Part shown: positions 43,398-50,080 of the stretch, in pieces
Numbering within the stretch: the stretch's first letter is position 1
Layout of the letters: the number at the start of each line of letters is the position of its first letter
Source of the DNA: JAFGVL01 sp963663245
GTDB taxonomy: Bacteria > Bacteroidota > Bacteroidia > Bacteroidales > Paludibacteraceae
DNA: 64,000 nucleotides
Assembly (NCBI GenBank): GCA_963663245.1
Contig: OY760143.1
Location: 1-64,000, forward strand
Direction of reading: 5' to 3'
Notes under the pieces: generated by a model
What the model was told of the DNA's origin: nothing
What the model saw: the letters and a program-made list of their open reading frames with translations, nothing else
Database searches by the model: none
Made by a program: the position numbers and the translations under genes

Positions 43398-43409
43398 ACA
43401 TTTGCTAAC
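43395..43409 (+). repeat. Right end of module 1 (inverted repeat)
   Basis: TAAACATTTGCTAAC, the inverse complement of 42070-42084 at 14 of 15 positions. Confidence 0.75.
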
Positions 43410-43501
43410 AAAGGGTACAGCACATTGGGCGCGAGGCACTGACCTCGTTTGACGTCGCCTTTCAGGTCGACGCCCCACGATGCCATACCCCAAACGTTAC
43501 C
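43404..43501 (+). repeat. attC-like hairpin site A
   Basis: TAAC (43406-43409), AAA, GGGTA (43413-43417), an internal structured part, TACCC (43486-43490), CAAAC, GTTA (43496-43499). Outer and inner arms pair, leaving an unpaired spacer AAA against CAAAC, the plan of a folded attC. Its right 62 nt (43440-43499 region) match site B with about six differences. Confidence 0.65.
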
Positions 43502-43510
43502 ATTAATTTT
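43496..43510 (+). repeat. Left end of module 2 (inverted repeat)
   Basis: GTTACCATTAATTTT, the inverse complement of 44121-44135 with one mismatch. Confidence 0.75.
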
Positions 43511-43514
43511 AAAA

Positions 43515-44117
43515 ATGAAAAAACTTATTATTATAACATTAGCTTTAGTTCTAAATTCATGTATTTTTAGAACTGTTGATTGTAGACCTTATGAATTAAA
43601 GTTTGAAGAATTTTGGATGCAAGGAGAAATTGGAACAAGCACATTAACTATGAAAAATTCTCAAGACATCGAAAAAACTTTAGTTCTAAAAGATAAATGG
43701 ATCGCACACACCTCAAATTACACTTCAGACACTGGTTGTAATTGTAATGATCAATCAGCTCAACTAATTAGTGTAGGCACTGACTCTATTTGGATGTTCA
43801 CAAATGCTTGGTATATAGAAAAAAATGATGCCGAATTTTATGAAACAGTTAAAGTCATAATCAACGGGATATCAAATAGCTTCTCAGAGAATAATTTAAC
43901 AAATAGCTCAGAAATTATTGGCACAACAACTATCTCAACAAGAACTTATGAATCAAATGCAGTAACTGTTGGAGCATACTCAATTACCTTTGGAAAAGGA
44001 TTAGGTCCAATCAGAATAAAATTTAGAAATGGAGATTTTTGGGAAATATTAAACCCAACTATCAGGTACACTTCTCCTATATCAACTTACAGGTATGAAG
44101 AAACAATTTGCAATTAA
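43515..44117 (+). CDS. Lipoprotein of unknown function
   Basis: A 200-residue protein with lipobox LALVLNSC, predicted to be lipid-anchored. A start further upstream (43449) would run through repeat site A; ATG at 43515 immediately yields the signal peptide MKKLIIITLALVLNS. The mature part has beta-rich stretches such as ELKFEEFWMQGEIGTSTLT and a CNCNDQSA motif. No family is recognised. It fills module 2 almost completely. Confidence 0.65.
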   Translation: MKKLIIITLALVLNSCIFRTVDCRPYELKFEEFWMQGEIGTSTLTMKNSQDIEKTLVLKDKWIAHTSNYTSDTGCNCNDQSAQLISVGTDSIWMFTNAWYIEKNDAEFYETVKVIINGISNSFSENNLTNSSEIIGTTTISTRTYESNAVTVGAYSITFGKGLGPIRIKFRNGDFWEILNPTIRYTSPISTYRYEETICN

Positions 44118-44120
44118 CAA

Positions 44121-44135
44121 AAAACTAATGGTAAC
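44121..44135 (+). repeat. Right end of module 2 (inverted repeat)
   Basis: AAAACTAATGGTAAC pairs with 43496-43510 at 14 of 15 positions. Confidence 0.75.
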
Positions 44136-44227
44136 AAGCGGTATCGCACATAGGGCGCAGCGGGCTGACCTCGTTTGACGTCGCCTTTCAGGGCGACGCC
44201 CCACAATGTCATACCGCAACCGTTATG
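44130..44227 (+). repeat. attC-like hairpin site B
   Basis: TAAC (44132-44135), AA, GCGGTAT (44138-44144), a variable part with a perfect inner stem GTCGCC/GGCGAC, ATACCGC (44211-44217), AAC, then GTTA (44222-44225). The right part is nearly identical to site A. Confidence 0.65.
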
Positions 44228-44236
44228 AGCAAGCGT
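44222..44236 (+). repeat. Left end of module 3 (inverted repeat)
   Basis: GTTATGAGCAAGCGT, the inverse complement of 45221-45235 at 12 of 15 positions. Confidence 0.65.
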
Positions 44237-44331
44237 GAGAAAACCTTGCTACTAATAACAAAATTCAAAAACGGTATTGTCTATAAAGATTTATTTGTAA
44301 ATTCGCCAATAGACAATTACAAGCAAATAAT

Positions 44332-45213
44332 ATGAGTGAGGCAAAAACATCCATACGTTTTTTTGATGACCGTGAAGTACGTGCTGTTTGGGACGAAAAA
44401 AATTCTAAATGGTGGTTTTCTGTATTGGATATTGTTGCTGTGCTTACAGACCAAGACGACTATACTAAAACTCGCAACTATTGGAAATACCTCAAAGCTA
44501 AATTAAAGAAAGAGAATAGCGAAGTGGTTAGTGCTACTACCCAGTTGAAATTTCTTGCGCCAGATGGAAAAAGACGTTTAGCTGATATGTTAGGTTACGA
44601 TGGTATTATTGCATTAGGCAAAGAATTTCCTAGCAAAAAAGCAAACAGATTTATTAAATGGTTTACTTACAGCGATGAAAGCGTAGATGGCAAAAGTAAA
44701 ACAAAAGCATATGCATTGTTTGAAAGTTCATTTATCAATAGCATTGAAGTTGGCACATCTAAAGGTTTAAAACAAATTCACGCCTACTTATTTGGAGGAC
44801 TGTATGATTTTGCCGGACAAATTAGACAAAAAAATATTTCAAAAGGCGGTTTTCAATTTGCTGTTTCACACTTCTTAGGCGAAACATTAAAACAAATAGA
44901 AGAAATGCCAGAAACTACATTTGACGAAATCATTGATAAATATGTAGAAATAAATATTGCACACCCCTTTATGGAAGGGAACGGCAGAAGTTCAAGAATA
45001 TGGTTAGACCTTATATTGAAAGAACGTCTACAGAAATGTGTTGATTGGAGTTTAATTGGGAAAAGAGAGTATATGAATGCAATGATACTAAGCCCAACAA
45101 ATAGTAGCGTTCTAAAAAAACTAACACAAAACTCTTTAACCGAAAAAATAAACGATCGCGAAATGTTTATGAAAGGAATTGATTACTCGTATTACTACGA
45201 GGAAAATGACTAA
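44332..45213 (+). CDS. BRO-N/Fic domain protein, predicted AMPylator with C-terminal inhibitory helix
   Basis: A 293-residue protein. Residues about 1-110 resemble a BRO-N (Bro/KilA-like) domain (VRAVWDEKNSKWWFSVLDIVAVL, LADMLGYDGIIALG). A Fic domain follows with the flap ISKGGFQFA and a full catalytic loop HPFMEGNGRSSR (HPFxxGNGR). Family knowledge: such Fic enzymes usually transfer AMP to hydroxyl side chains. The C-terminus GIDYSYYYEEND carries S286xxxE290, the (S/T)xxxE(G/N) inhibitory motif of class III Fic proteins, with Glu in place of Gly/Asn. No separate antitoxin is seen. It is the cargo of module 3. Confidence 0.85.
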   Translation: MSEAKTSIRFFDDREVRAVWDEKNSKWWFSVLDIVAVLTDQDDYTKTRNYWKYLKAKLKKENSEVVSATTQLKFLAPDGKRRLADMLGYDGIIALGKEFPSKKANRFIKWFTYSDESVDGKSKTKAYALFESSFINSIEVGTSKGLKQIHAYLFGGLYDFAGQIRQKNISKGGFQFAVSHFLGETLKQIEEMPETTFDEIIDKYVEINIAHPFMEGNGRSSRIWLDLILKERLQKCVDWSLIGKREYMNAMILSPTNSSVLKKLTQNSLTEKINDREMFMKGIDYSYYYEEND

Positions 45214-45220
45214 AGAAGAA

Positions 45221-45235
45221 ACGCCAGCCCATAAC
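45221..45235 (+). repeat. Right end of module 3 (inverted repeat)
   Basis: ACGCCAGCCCATAAC pairs with 44222-44236 at 12 of 15 positions. Confidence 0.65.
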
Positions 45236-45359
45236 AAAGGGTATGTAAAATTGGGGCAGATAGTTTTAGTTCGTCCCAATTATTTTTATAAACAAAAATA
45301 TTAAATGAAATAATAGTTGCGTCATCAATCCCCAACGATTTCATACCGCCACCGTTAGT
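45228..45359 (+). repeat. attC-like hairpin site C
   Basis: TAAC (45232-45235), AAA, GGTATG (45240-45245) with AAAATTGGGG, a long AT-rich loop, then CCCCAACGATTT and CATACC (45342-45347), GCCACC, GTTA (45354-45357). It has the same plan as A and B, but the terminal loop is longer and its sequence is unrelated. Confidence 0.6.
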
Positions 45360-45418
45360 AATTGTTTCAGAGCTCCATAAAAGCAGATCAAGCATTAAAT
45401 ATTTTAATACGCATTACT

Positions 45419-46237
45419 ATGAGAAACAAACAGCTAAATTATACTATTCTATTTTTCACTGTATTGTTTTCGGTGCAGGCACAAAAAAAGGTGATAAAAA
45501 TTTGGCCAAAACTAGCACCCGGTTCTGAGAATATAGAAGACAAAGAGCAATGGAGAGGCAAAAGATCGGTGACTAATGTTTATCAGCCTGATCTAACTGT
45601 TTTTTTAACTGATAGTCAAGCTGCGCTCACACCTGCAGTGATAATATTTCCAGGAGGAGGTTACAATCAGGTAGTTATGGCAAAAGAAGGGTATAAAATT
45701 GCAGAGTGGCTTAATGAGCACGGCATTACAGCTTTTGTTCTGAAATATAGATTAAATCGCAATACTGCCCTAAGGGATGCACAAAGAGCGATGAGTCTAA
45801 TTCGTTCAAATGCCAAAGAGTATAATGTTGATAGAAATAAAATAGGTGTTATTGGTTTTTCTGCTGGTGCACATCTTGCAGGTAATCTTGCAAGTAATTA
45901 CCTTGAGCGAAATTACTATGACTCAATTGATATCGTATCATCAAGACCTGATTTCATGATAGGAGTCTATAGTAGCTATCAAGGAATTAAGGGTCATAAG
46001 AATTTCCCTCCAACATTTTTGGTTCATGCAGGGAATGATTTAAAAGCACCAGTACAGGGATGTGTTGAACTGTATAAAAGCCTAAATAAAAATAAAGTTC
46101 CAGTAGAAATGCATATATACGAACATGGTGGACATGGTTTTGCGCTGGAAACAAATAAAGGAGAAGCTACAACAAGTACGGTTATGGATTGGTCAAGTCG
46201 CTGTATTGAGTGGATGATATTGAAAAAATTTTTATAA
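45419..46237 (+). CDS. Exported alpha/beta hydrolase (acetyl-esterase type)
   Basis: A 272-residue protein from ATG at 45419, with signal peptide MRNKQLNYTILFFTVLFSVQ. The hydrolase core shows the oxyanion region PAVIIFPGGGYNQVV, the nucleophile elbow GFSAGAHLAG (GxSxG), and a C-terminal histidine in YEHGGHGFAL. It is related to BD-FAE/acetylxylan esterase-like carbohydrate esterases; the substrate is unknown. It lies right after site C, but no clear right module end is found, so it may be chromosomal flank or a decayed module. Confidence 0.82.
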   Translation: MRNKQLNYTILFFTVLFSVQAQKKVIKIWPKLAPGSENIEDKEQWRGKRSVTNVYQPDLTVFLTDSQAALTPAVIIFPGGGYNQVVMAKEGYKIAEWLNEHGITAFVLKYRLNRNTALRDAQRAMSLIRSNAKEYNVDRNKIGVIGFSAGAHLAGNLASNYLERNYYDSIDIVSSRPDFMIGVYSSYQGIKGHKNFPPTFLVHAGNDLKAPVQGCVELYKSLNKNKVPVEMHIYEHGGHGFALETNKGEATTSTVMDWSSRCIEWMILKKFL

Positions 46238-46323
46238 AAAGAATAATAACGACGAGCCTTAAAAAATATTTTTTAACTTTTTCCTGATAATACAGACCTA
46301 ATTGACTATAAAATTAAATTCTA

Positions 46324-46779
46324 ATGTCCAAAGTAAATTGCTGTTCAGGAAAACCAACTACTAACATAGACCTCGACTCTCTTCAAGTAGAAAATAACTC
46401 CTCTTGTGGATGTGATGATGGCTGTTGTGATAATACTGTTGACTCTCAAGAGGAATGTATTCTAACAGAGATTACTATTACAATAGATGGTAAGAGAATT
46501 ACTATTACAGACAATACAAAAAACCTTGTTGAAATTGCTAAAGAAGCAGGTATCTCAATACCAGCACCTTGCTTTCTGGCAAAGAAAAAGAATGGCTGTT
46601 GTAATGTCTGTGTTGTAGAGGCAGATGATAAACAGACTTTTGCATGTGGGACAAAGCCTAAAGACAAGATGAATATAATTATAAACAGAGCTGATTTAAT
46701 TGCTCTTCGAAAAGAAAAACTATTTAAGTACAAAGAAGAGATTAAAAATGGGACTCCTATTAAATGCGGACGCTCTTAA
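46324..46779 (+). CDS. 2Fe-2S ferredoxin-like protein with cysteine-rich N-terminal tail
   Basis: A 151-residue protein. The N-terminal 45 residues hold clustered cysteines (VNCCSGKP, SSCGCDDGCCDN). The rest is a 2Fe-2S ferredoxin fold of the NuoG/HydA N-terminal type: ITITIDGKRITI, then APCFLAKKKNGCCNVCVVEA and TFACGTKP supply the four ligands. It is free-standing rather than fused to a hydrogenase or dehydrogenase. A partner oxidoreductase is not adjacent, so the electron route is unknown. Confidence 0.75.
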   Translation: MSKVNCCSGKPTTNIDLDSLQVENNSSCGCDDGCCDNTVDSQEECILTEITITIDGKRITITDNTKNLVEIAKEAGISIPAPCFLAKKKNGCCNVCVVEADDKQTFACGTKPKDKMNIIINRADLIALRKEKLFKYKEEIKNGTPIKCGRS

Positions 46780-46830
46780 CAGTAGCAAAAAAAATCGATG
46801 CGATTAACAAAATTGACAGAATTTAATACT

Positions 46831-46838
46831 TAACTTTG
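46831..46838 (+). promoter_or_regulatory. Bacteroidota -7 box
   Basis: TAACTTTG, 28 nt before the small membrane protein gene at 46866. Confidence 0.55.
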
Positions 46839-46865
46839 CGCTCTAATTTATAATTAAAAAGAAAA

Positions 46866-47075
46866 ATGGAAAAAAATATAAAACCAAGGTTATTAAGAAA
46901 ATTTTATAGCAAATTAGTAACCCTTATTGGCGTAGGAATTATTGGGGTTTACTCCTTATTACATATTGATGACGCTCCTTATTTCTTAATTAGCTTTTTA
47001 AACAGTCTTGTGTTTTTTATATATTTTGCAGAAGGTGTTGGTCGAGTTAGAAAACGCATTAAGAATCTAAATTAA
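46866..47075 (+). CDS. Small membrane protein of unknown function
   Basis: A 69-residue protein with two hydrophobic segments (about 15-32 and 36-54) and basic ends (KPRLLRKFYSK, RVRKRIKNLN). It has its own promoter box, which supports it as a real gene. No family is recognised. Confidence 0.55.
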   Translation: MEKNIKPRLLRKFYSKLVTLIGVGIIGVYSLLHIDDAPYFLISFLNSLVFFIYFAEGVGRVRKRIKNLN

Positions 47076-47116
47076 ACACAAATATATACACGTGTTAGCT
47101 ATTAGTTGAAATAATT

Positions 47117-47902
47117 TTATTTCAACTTCTTATACGCCCACCAATATAAGGTTCCAACAAAAAAAGCACCTCCTACTATATTTCCTAAGGTTGCAGGTAT
47201 TAAGTTATCTACAGCAAATGCTACCCAAGAAACATTGGCGCCTTCAAAAATTCCTGCTGGAATAAAAAACATATTGGCAATTGAGTGCTCAAAACCTAGC
47301 GTTACAAAAACCATAACTGGCCACCAAATCCCTAATATCTTGCCACTCATTTGCTTGGCGCTCATGCCTAACCACAGAGCTAAACAAACCAACCAATTGG
47401 CACCAATTGCTTTTAAGAAAATTACATAAAAGGGTTGAGAAACTTTTGCTTCGGCAACAGAAATAATAGATTCTTTCCAGGGGTCTATGCTTACAATATC
47501 TGTAAGGTGCACAAGAAAATAAGCGACAAAAATTGACCCTATAAAATTACCAATATACACTAAACTCCAATTACGCAATGGAGCTGTCCATTTTTGTTTC
47601 TTGCTCAACACATTGGGCATAAAATAAGCATTGTTCCCCGTAAACAGCTCTGCTCCTGCAAGCACAACTAACATTAGTCCAACAGGAAAAGCCGCTCCAT
47701 ACAAAAATTTTACAAGTCCTGGATTAGCTACTTTAAGCTCAGGAGAACCTCCTCCTATAATGACGGCCAACAATCCACCAAAAGCAATATATGCTCCAGC
47801 TAAAAAGCTTAATATCAATGTCTTTTTTACAGAATATTTCTCTTTTTCAATAGCTGCTTCTCCAGCAAGCTCAACAATTTTCAGAGGAGTATTAATATCC
47901 AT
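47117..47902 (-). CDS. Formate/nitrite transporter family protein
   Basis: A 261-residue pentameric-channel family (FNT) protein with six helices. Typical stretches are LAGAYIAFGGLLAVIIGGG, ELFTGNNAYFMP (the conserved LFTGN), NWSLVYIGNFIGS, NWLVCLALWLGMSAK and FEHSIANMFFIPAG (conserved EHxxANM with the central histidine). It would move formate, nitrite or hydrosulfide; the specificity is not clear. It has its own promoter on the minus strand. Confidence 0.92.
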   Translation of the reverse strand: MDINTPLKIVELAGEAAIEKEKYSVKKTLILSFLAGAYIAFGGLLAVIIGGGSPELKVANPGLVKFLYGAAFPVGLMLVVLAGAELFTGNNAYFMPNVLSKKQKWTAPLRNWSLVYIGNFIGSIFVAYFLVHLTDIVSIDPWKESIISVAEAKVSQPFYVIFLKAIGANWLVCLALWLGMSAKQMSGKILGIWWPVMVFVTLGFEHSIANMFFIPAGIFEGANVSWVAFAVDNLIPATLGNIVGGAFFVGTLYWWAYKKLK

Positions 47903-47929
47903 AGTTTTTTATTTTCAATAATTTGAAGA

Positions 47930-47937
47930 CAAATATA
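47930..47937 (-). promoter_or_regulatory. Bacteroidota -7 box for the FNT transporter
   Basis: TATATTTG on the minus strand, about 28 nt before the start at 47902. Confidence 0.6.
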
Positions 47938-48098
47938 AAAAAAAACAGACTCCTTGGGTGATTTTTTTAGCTTTTCAACATTAATGTATAAAAGCACTTT
48001 ATACATATATCACAACTAATTAACAAATTTTTAATTAAAAATTGATGCAAACAAATTATTATTTAGTAATTTAGTACTTCAATTATAAAAACACAATT

Positions 48099-48701
48099 AT
48101 GAAACAATTAATAAACAGAATATTTCTAACAGCAACACTTGCTACTTTTAGCATGATATTGGCACAAGCACAAACTCCTGCTACATGGATGGTAGATAAA
48201 TCACATACCTCTATTAACTTTACGATAAAACACTTTTTCTCTAAAGTAACGGGTAACTTCAAAGATTTTGAAGGCAAATTATTTCTCGACCCAAAAAATC
48301 CTAGTAAAAGCAATGCAAGTTTTTCGGTCAACATTAATAGTATTGACACTGATAATAAACAACGAGACGAGCACCTTCTAAATGCAGACTTTTTTGAGGC
48401 AAGTAAATATGCAAAAGCTAGTTTTAAGTCGACTAAATTTGTTCAAAAAGAAAAAAACAAATATGAAGTGCATGGAAAACTTAGCATTAAAGACATAACA
48501 AAAAATGTAGTAATTCCAGTTACCATTACCGGACAAATGGAACACCCAATGATGAAAGGAACCTTTATATTAGGCGTCGCAGCTAATTTTAGCATTAACC
48601 GTAATGACTATGGCGTAGGCACAGGTAGTTGGGCCGAAACAAAAATGCTAAGCGACAATGTAGATATTGACGTTAATATGGAATTAAATTCAAAAAAATA
48701 A
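48099..48701 (+). CDS. YceI family periplasmic lipocalin-like protein
   Basis: A 200-residue protein with signal peptide ending near MILAQAQ and the YceI pattern WMVDKSHTSINFTIKHFFSKVTG, INSIDTDNKQRDEHLLNADFF, FKSTKF, VHGKLSIKDITKNV and the final DYGVGTGSWAETKMLSDNVDI. YceI proteins bind polyisoprenoid or amide lipids in the periplasm. It is monocistronic, with a terminator shared with the convergent DUF4834 gene. Confidence 0.93.
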   Translation: MKQLINRIFLTATLATFSMILAQAQTPATWMVDKSHTSINFTIKHFFSKVTGNFKDFEGKLFLDPKNPSKSNASFSVNINSIDTDNKQRDEHLLNADFFEASKYAKASFKSTKFVQKEKNKYEVHGKLSIKDITKNVVIPVTITGQMEHPMMKGTFILGVAANFSINRNDYGVGTGSWAETKMLSDNVDIDVNMELNSKK

Positions 48702-48718
48702 AAAACAACTATTGAAAC

Positions 48719-48753
48719 TAAAAAAAGAGCCATGTAAAACACGGCTCTTTTTT
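48719..48753. terminator. Bidirectional terminator between yceI and DUF4834 genes
   Basis: AAAAAAGAGCC pairs with GGCTCTTTTTT, with an inner TGT/ACA pair after a single A-C mismatch. T-runs on both strands can end the two convergent transcripts. Confidence 0.8.
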
Positions 48754-48985
48754 AATCTTTTATCTCTTCAAAATCAGCATCCTCAACAGCATCCTTATTA
48801 AATAGAACAGTGTTTTTCTTTTCTTTTTTGGGGGTGGTAGTAGTTTTTGGTCGTGTACTCGCTGGGCGTTTCCCAAATGAGAAAATTGCACTTAGTATAT
48901 TCGCAACAAATCGAAACACTCCAAAAAAAATGGAAAAGCCAAAAACCAATACAAGTAACAATATAACTATAACAAATCCTAACAT
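48752..48985 (-). CDS. DUF4834 small membrane protein
   Basis: A 77-residue protein with one N-terminal membrane helix (MLGFVIVILLLVLVFGFSIF), a second hydrophobic stretch FGVFRFVANILSAIF, then a charged threonine/proline/lysine linker and an acidic tail. It resembles the Bacteroidota DUF4834 family, of unknown function. Its ATG shares one base with the metF stop codon (TAATG), so it is translationally coupled to metF. Confidence 0.75.
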   Translation of the reverse strand: MLGFVIVILLLVLVFGFSIFFGVFRFVANILSAIFSFGKRPASTRPKTTTTPKKEKKNTVLFNKDAVEDADFEEIKD

Positions 48986-49941
48986 TAATAAATCTCCTTT
49001 GCAACTTTAGCCACACTATCTGTAGCCATAAATGAATAAAAATGTAAGCTTGGTACATTGTGAGCAATAAGCTCTTTAGATTGCAAAATACTCCACTCAA
49101 CACCCACTTGTTTTGCCTCCTCGTCTGTTTTACATTTTGCCAATTCAGTAGCAAAAGGCTCTGGTATAGAAGACTTAAATATTTTGGGTAATACCGTCAA
49201 CTGATTCATCAAGTTTATTGGCTTGATACCTGGAATTATTGGAATAGTAATTCCTTCAGCACGGCAACGTTCTACAAACTCAAAATATTTCTGATTGTCA
49301 AAAAACATTTGAGTAACAATATAATCAGCACCAGCTTTTACTTTTTCTTTTAAAAAATAAATATCCGAATCCATGCTAGGAGCATCCTCATGTTTCTCAG
49401 GGTAACCTGCAACACCAAACGAAAAAGGAGTAGCTGGTTTATCAGACATTTCGGAACCATCCATAAATACACCTTTGTTAAATTCATTAATCTGACCTTG
49501 TAATTCAACAGCATATTCATGACCTTCATTTTCAGGAATATGATTCGGCTCTAGCTTTCCCTTATCTCCTTGTAGCACCAATAAATCAGTAATACCTAAC
49601 AACTGTAAATCAACCAAAGCATATTCAGTGTCTGCTTTAGAAAAACCAGCACATATAATATGTGGCACTGTAGGAATATCATATTTATGTTGTATTGCCG
49701 AAGCAATAGAAACAGTCCCTGGTCGTTTACGTATATTTTGTTTTATCACTTCACCAGTATCTAGTGTTCGCTGCACAAATTCACTGTGATGAGTTGTGAT
49801 ATTAATATACTTTGGATCAAATTCTAATAATGGATCAATATTTTTATATACTTTCTCTATACTATTTCCTTTAAGGGGTGGGAGCAGTTCAAAAGAAAAA
49901 TCCGTCTTCTTAGACTTATTTATTAAATCAGTTATTTTCAT
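48985..49941 (-). CDS. metF: 5,10-methylenetetrahydrofolate reductase
   Basis: It makes 5-methyl-THF for methionine synthase. A 318-residue TIM-barrel flavoprotein: FSFELLPPLKGNSIEKVY, YINITTHHSEF, PHIICAGFSKADTEYALVDL, LVLQGDKG and GADYIVTQMFFDNQKYF (FAD/NADH and folate region), then PGIKPI. It is divergent from holB, each with a TATTTTTG box. Its partner reaction is served by the MetH system, of which one domain is encoded at 58005. Confidence 0.93.
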   Translation of the reverse strand: MKITDLINKSKKTDFSFELLPPLKGNSIEKVYKNIDPLLEFDPKYINITTHHSEFVQRTLDTGEVIKQNIRKRPGTVSIASAIQHKYDIPTVPHIICAGFSKADTEYALVDLQLLGITDLLVLQGDKGKLEPNHIPENEGHEYAVELQGQINEFNKGVFMDGSEMSDKPATPFSFGVAGYPEKHEDAPSMDSDIYFLKEKVKAGADYIVTQMFFDNQKYFEFVERCRAEGITIPIIPGIKPINLMNQLTVLPKIFKSSIPEPFATELAKCKTDEEAKQVGVEWSILQSKELIAHNVPSLHFYSFMATDSVAKVAKEIY

Positions 49942-49959
49942 TTCTTATACTATTTTATG

Positions 49960-49967
49960 CAAAAATA
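49960..49967 (-). promoter_or_regulatory. Bacteroidota -7 box for metF
   Basis: TATTTTTG on the minus strand, about 19 nt before the metF ATG. Confidence 0.6.
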
Positions 49968-50064
49968 CTAAAAACCTTTTACTTTTTAGCTTAAAAAAAT
50001 AGTACTTGAAAAATCAAATAAAAAAGAATTACTAACAATAGTGGACCCACCATAAGAATTTTTC

Positions 50065-50072
50065 TATTTTTG
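50065..50072 (+). promoter_or_regulatory. Bacteroidota -7 box for holB
   Basis: TATTTTTG ends only 8 nt before the ATG at 50081, implying a leaderless or nearly leaderless mRNA. Confidence 0.6.
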
Positions 50073-50080
50073 CATACAAT

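Noticed and set aside
43449..43514. Upstream extension of the module 2 lipoprotein
   Set aside because: It is translated repeat sequence from site A; the signal peptide begins at 43515.
42000..46000. CRISPR array, insertion sequence or recombinase within the accessory region
   Set aside because: No short direct-repeat/spacer pattern, no transposase and no tyrosine recombinase motif was seen on either strand; the repeats present are inverted and sit between genes.
46235..46250. Possible right end of a fourth module after the esterase gene
   Set aside because: The sequence starting at the stop codon matches the inverse complement of the end at 45354 at only about 11 of 16 AT-rich positions, and no GGTA/TACC hairpin or closing GTTA follows.
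50028..50037. AATTACTAAC, a perfect 10-nt inverse match to the module end at 45354
   Set aside because: It lies 4.7 kb away, beyond several core genes on both strands and in the metF/holB promoter region, with no attC-like hairpin after it. Probably chance.
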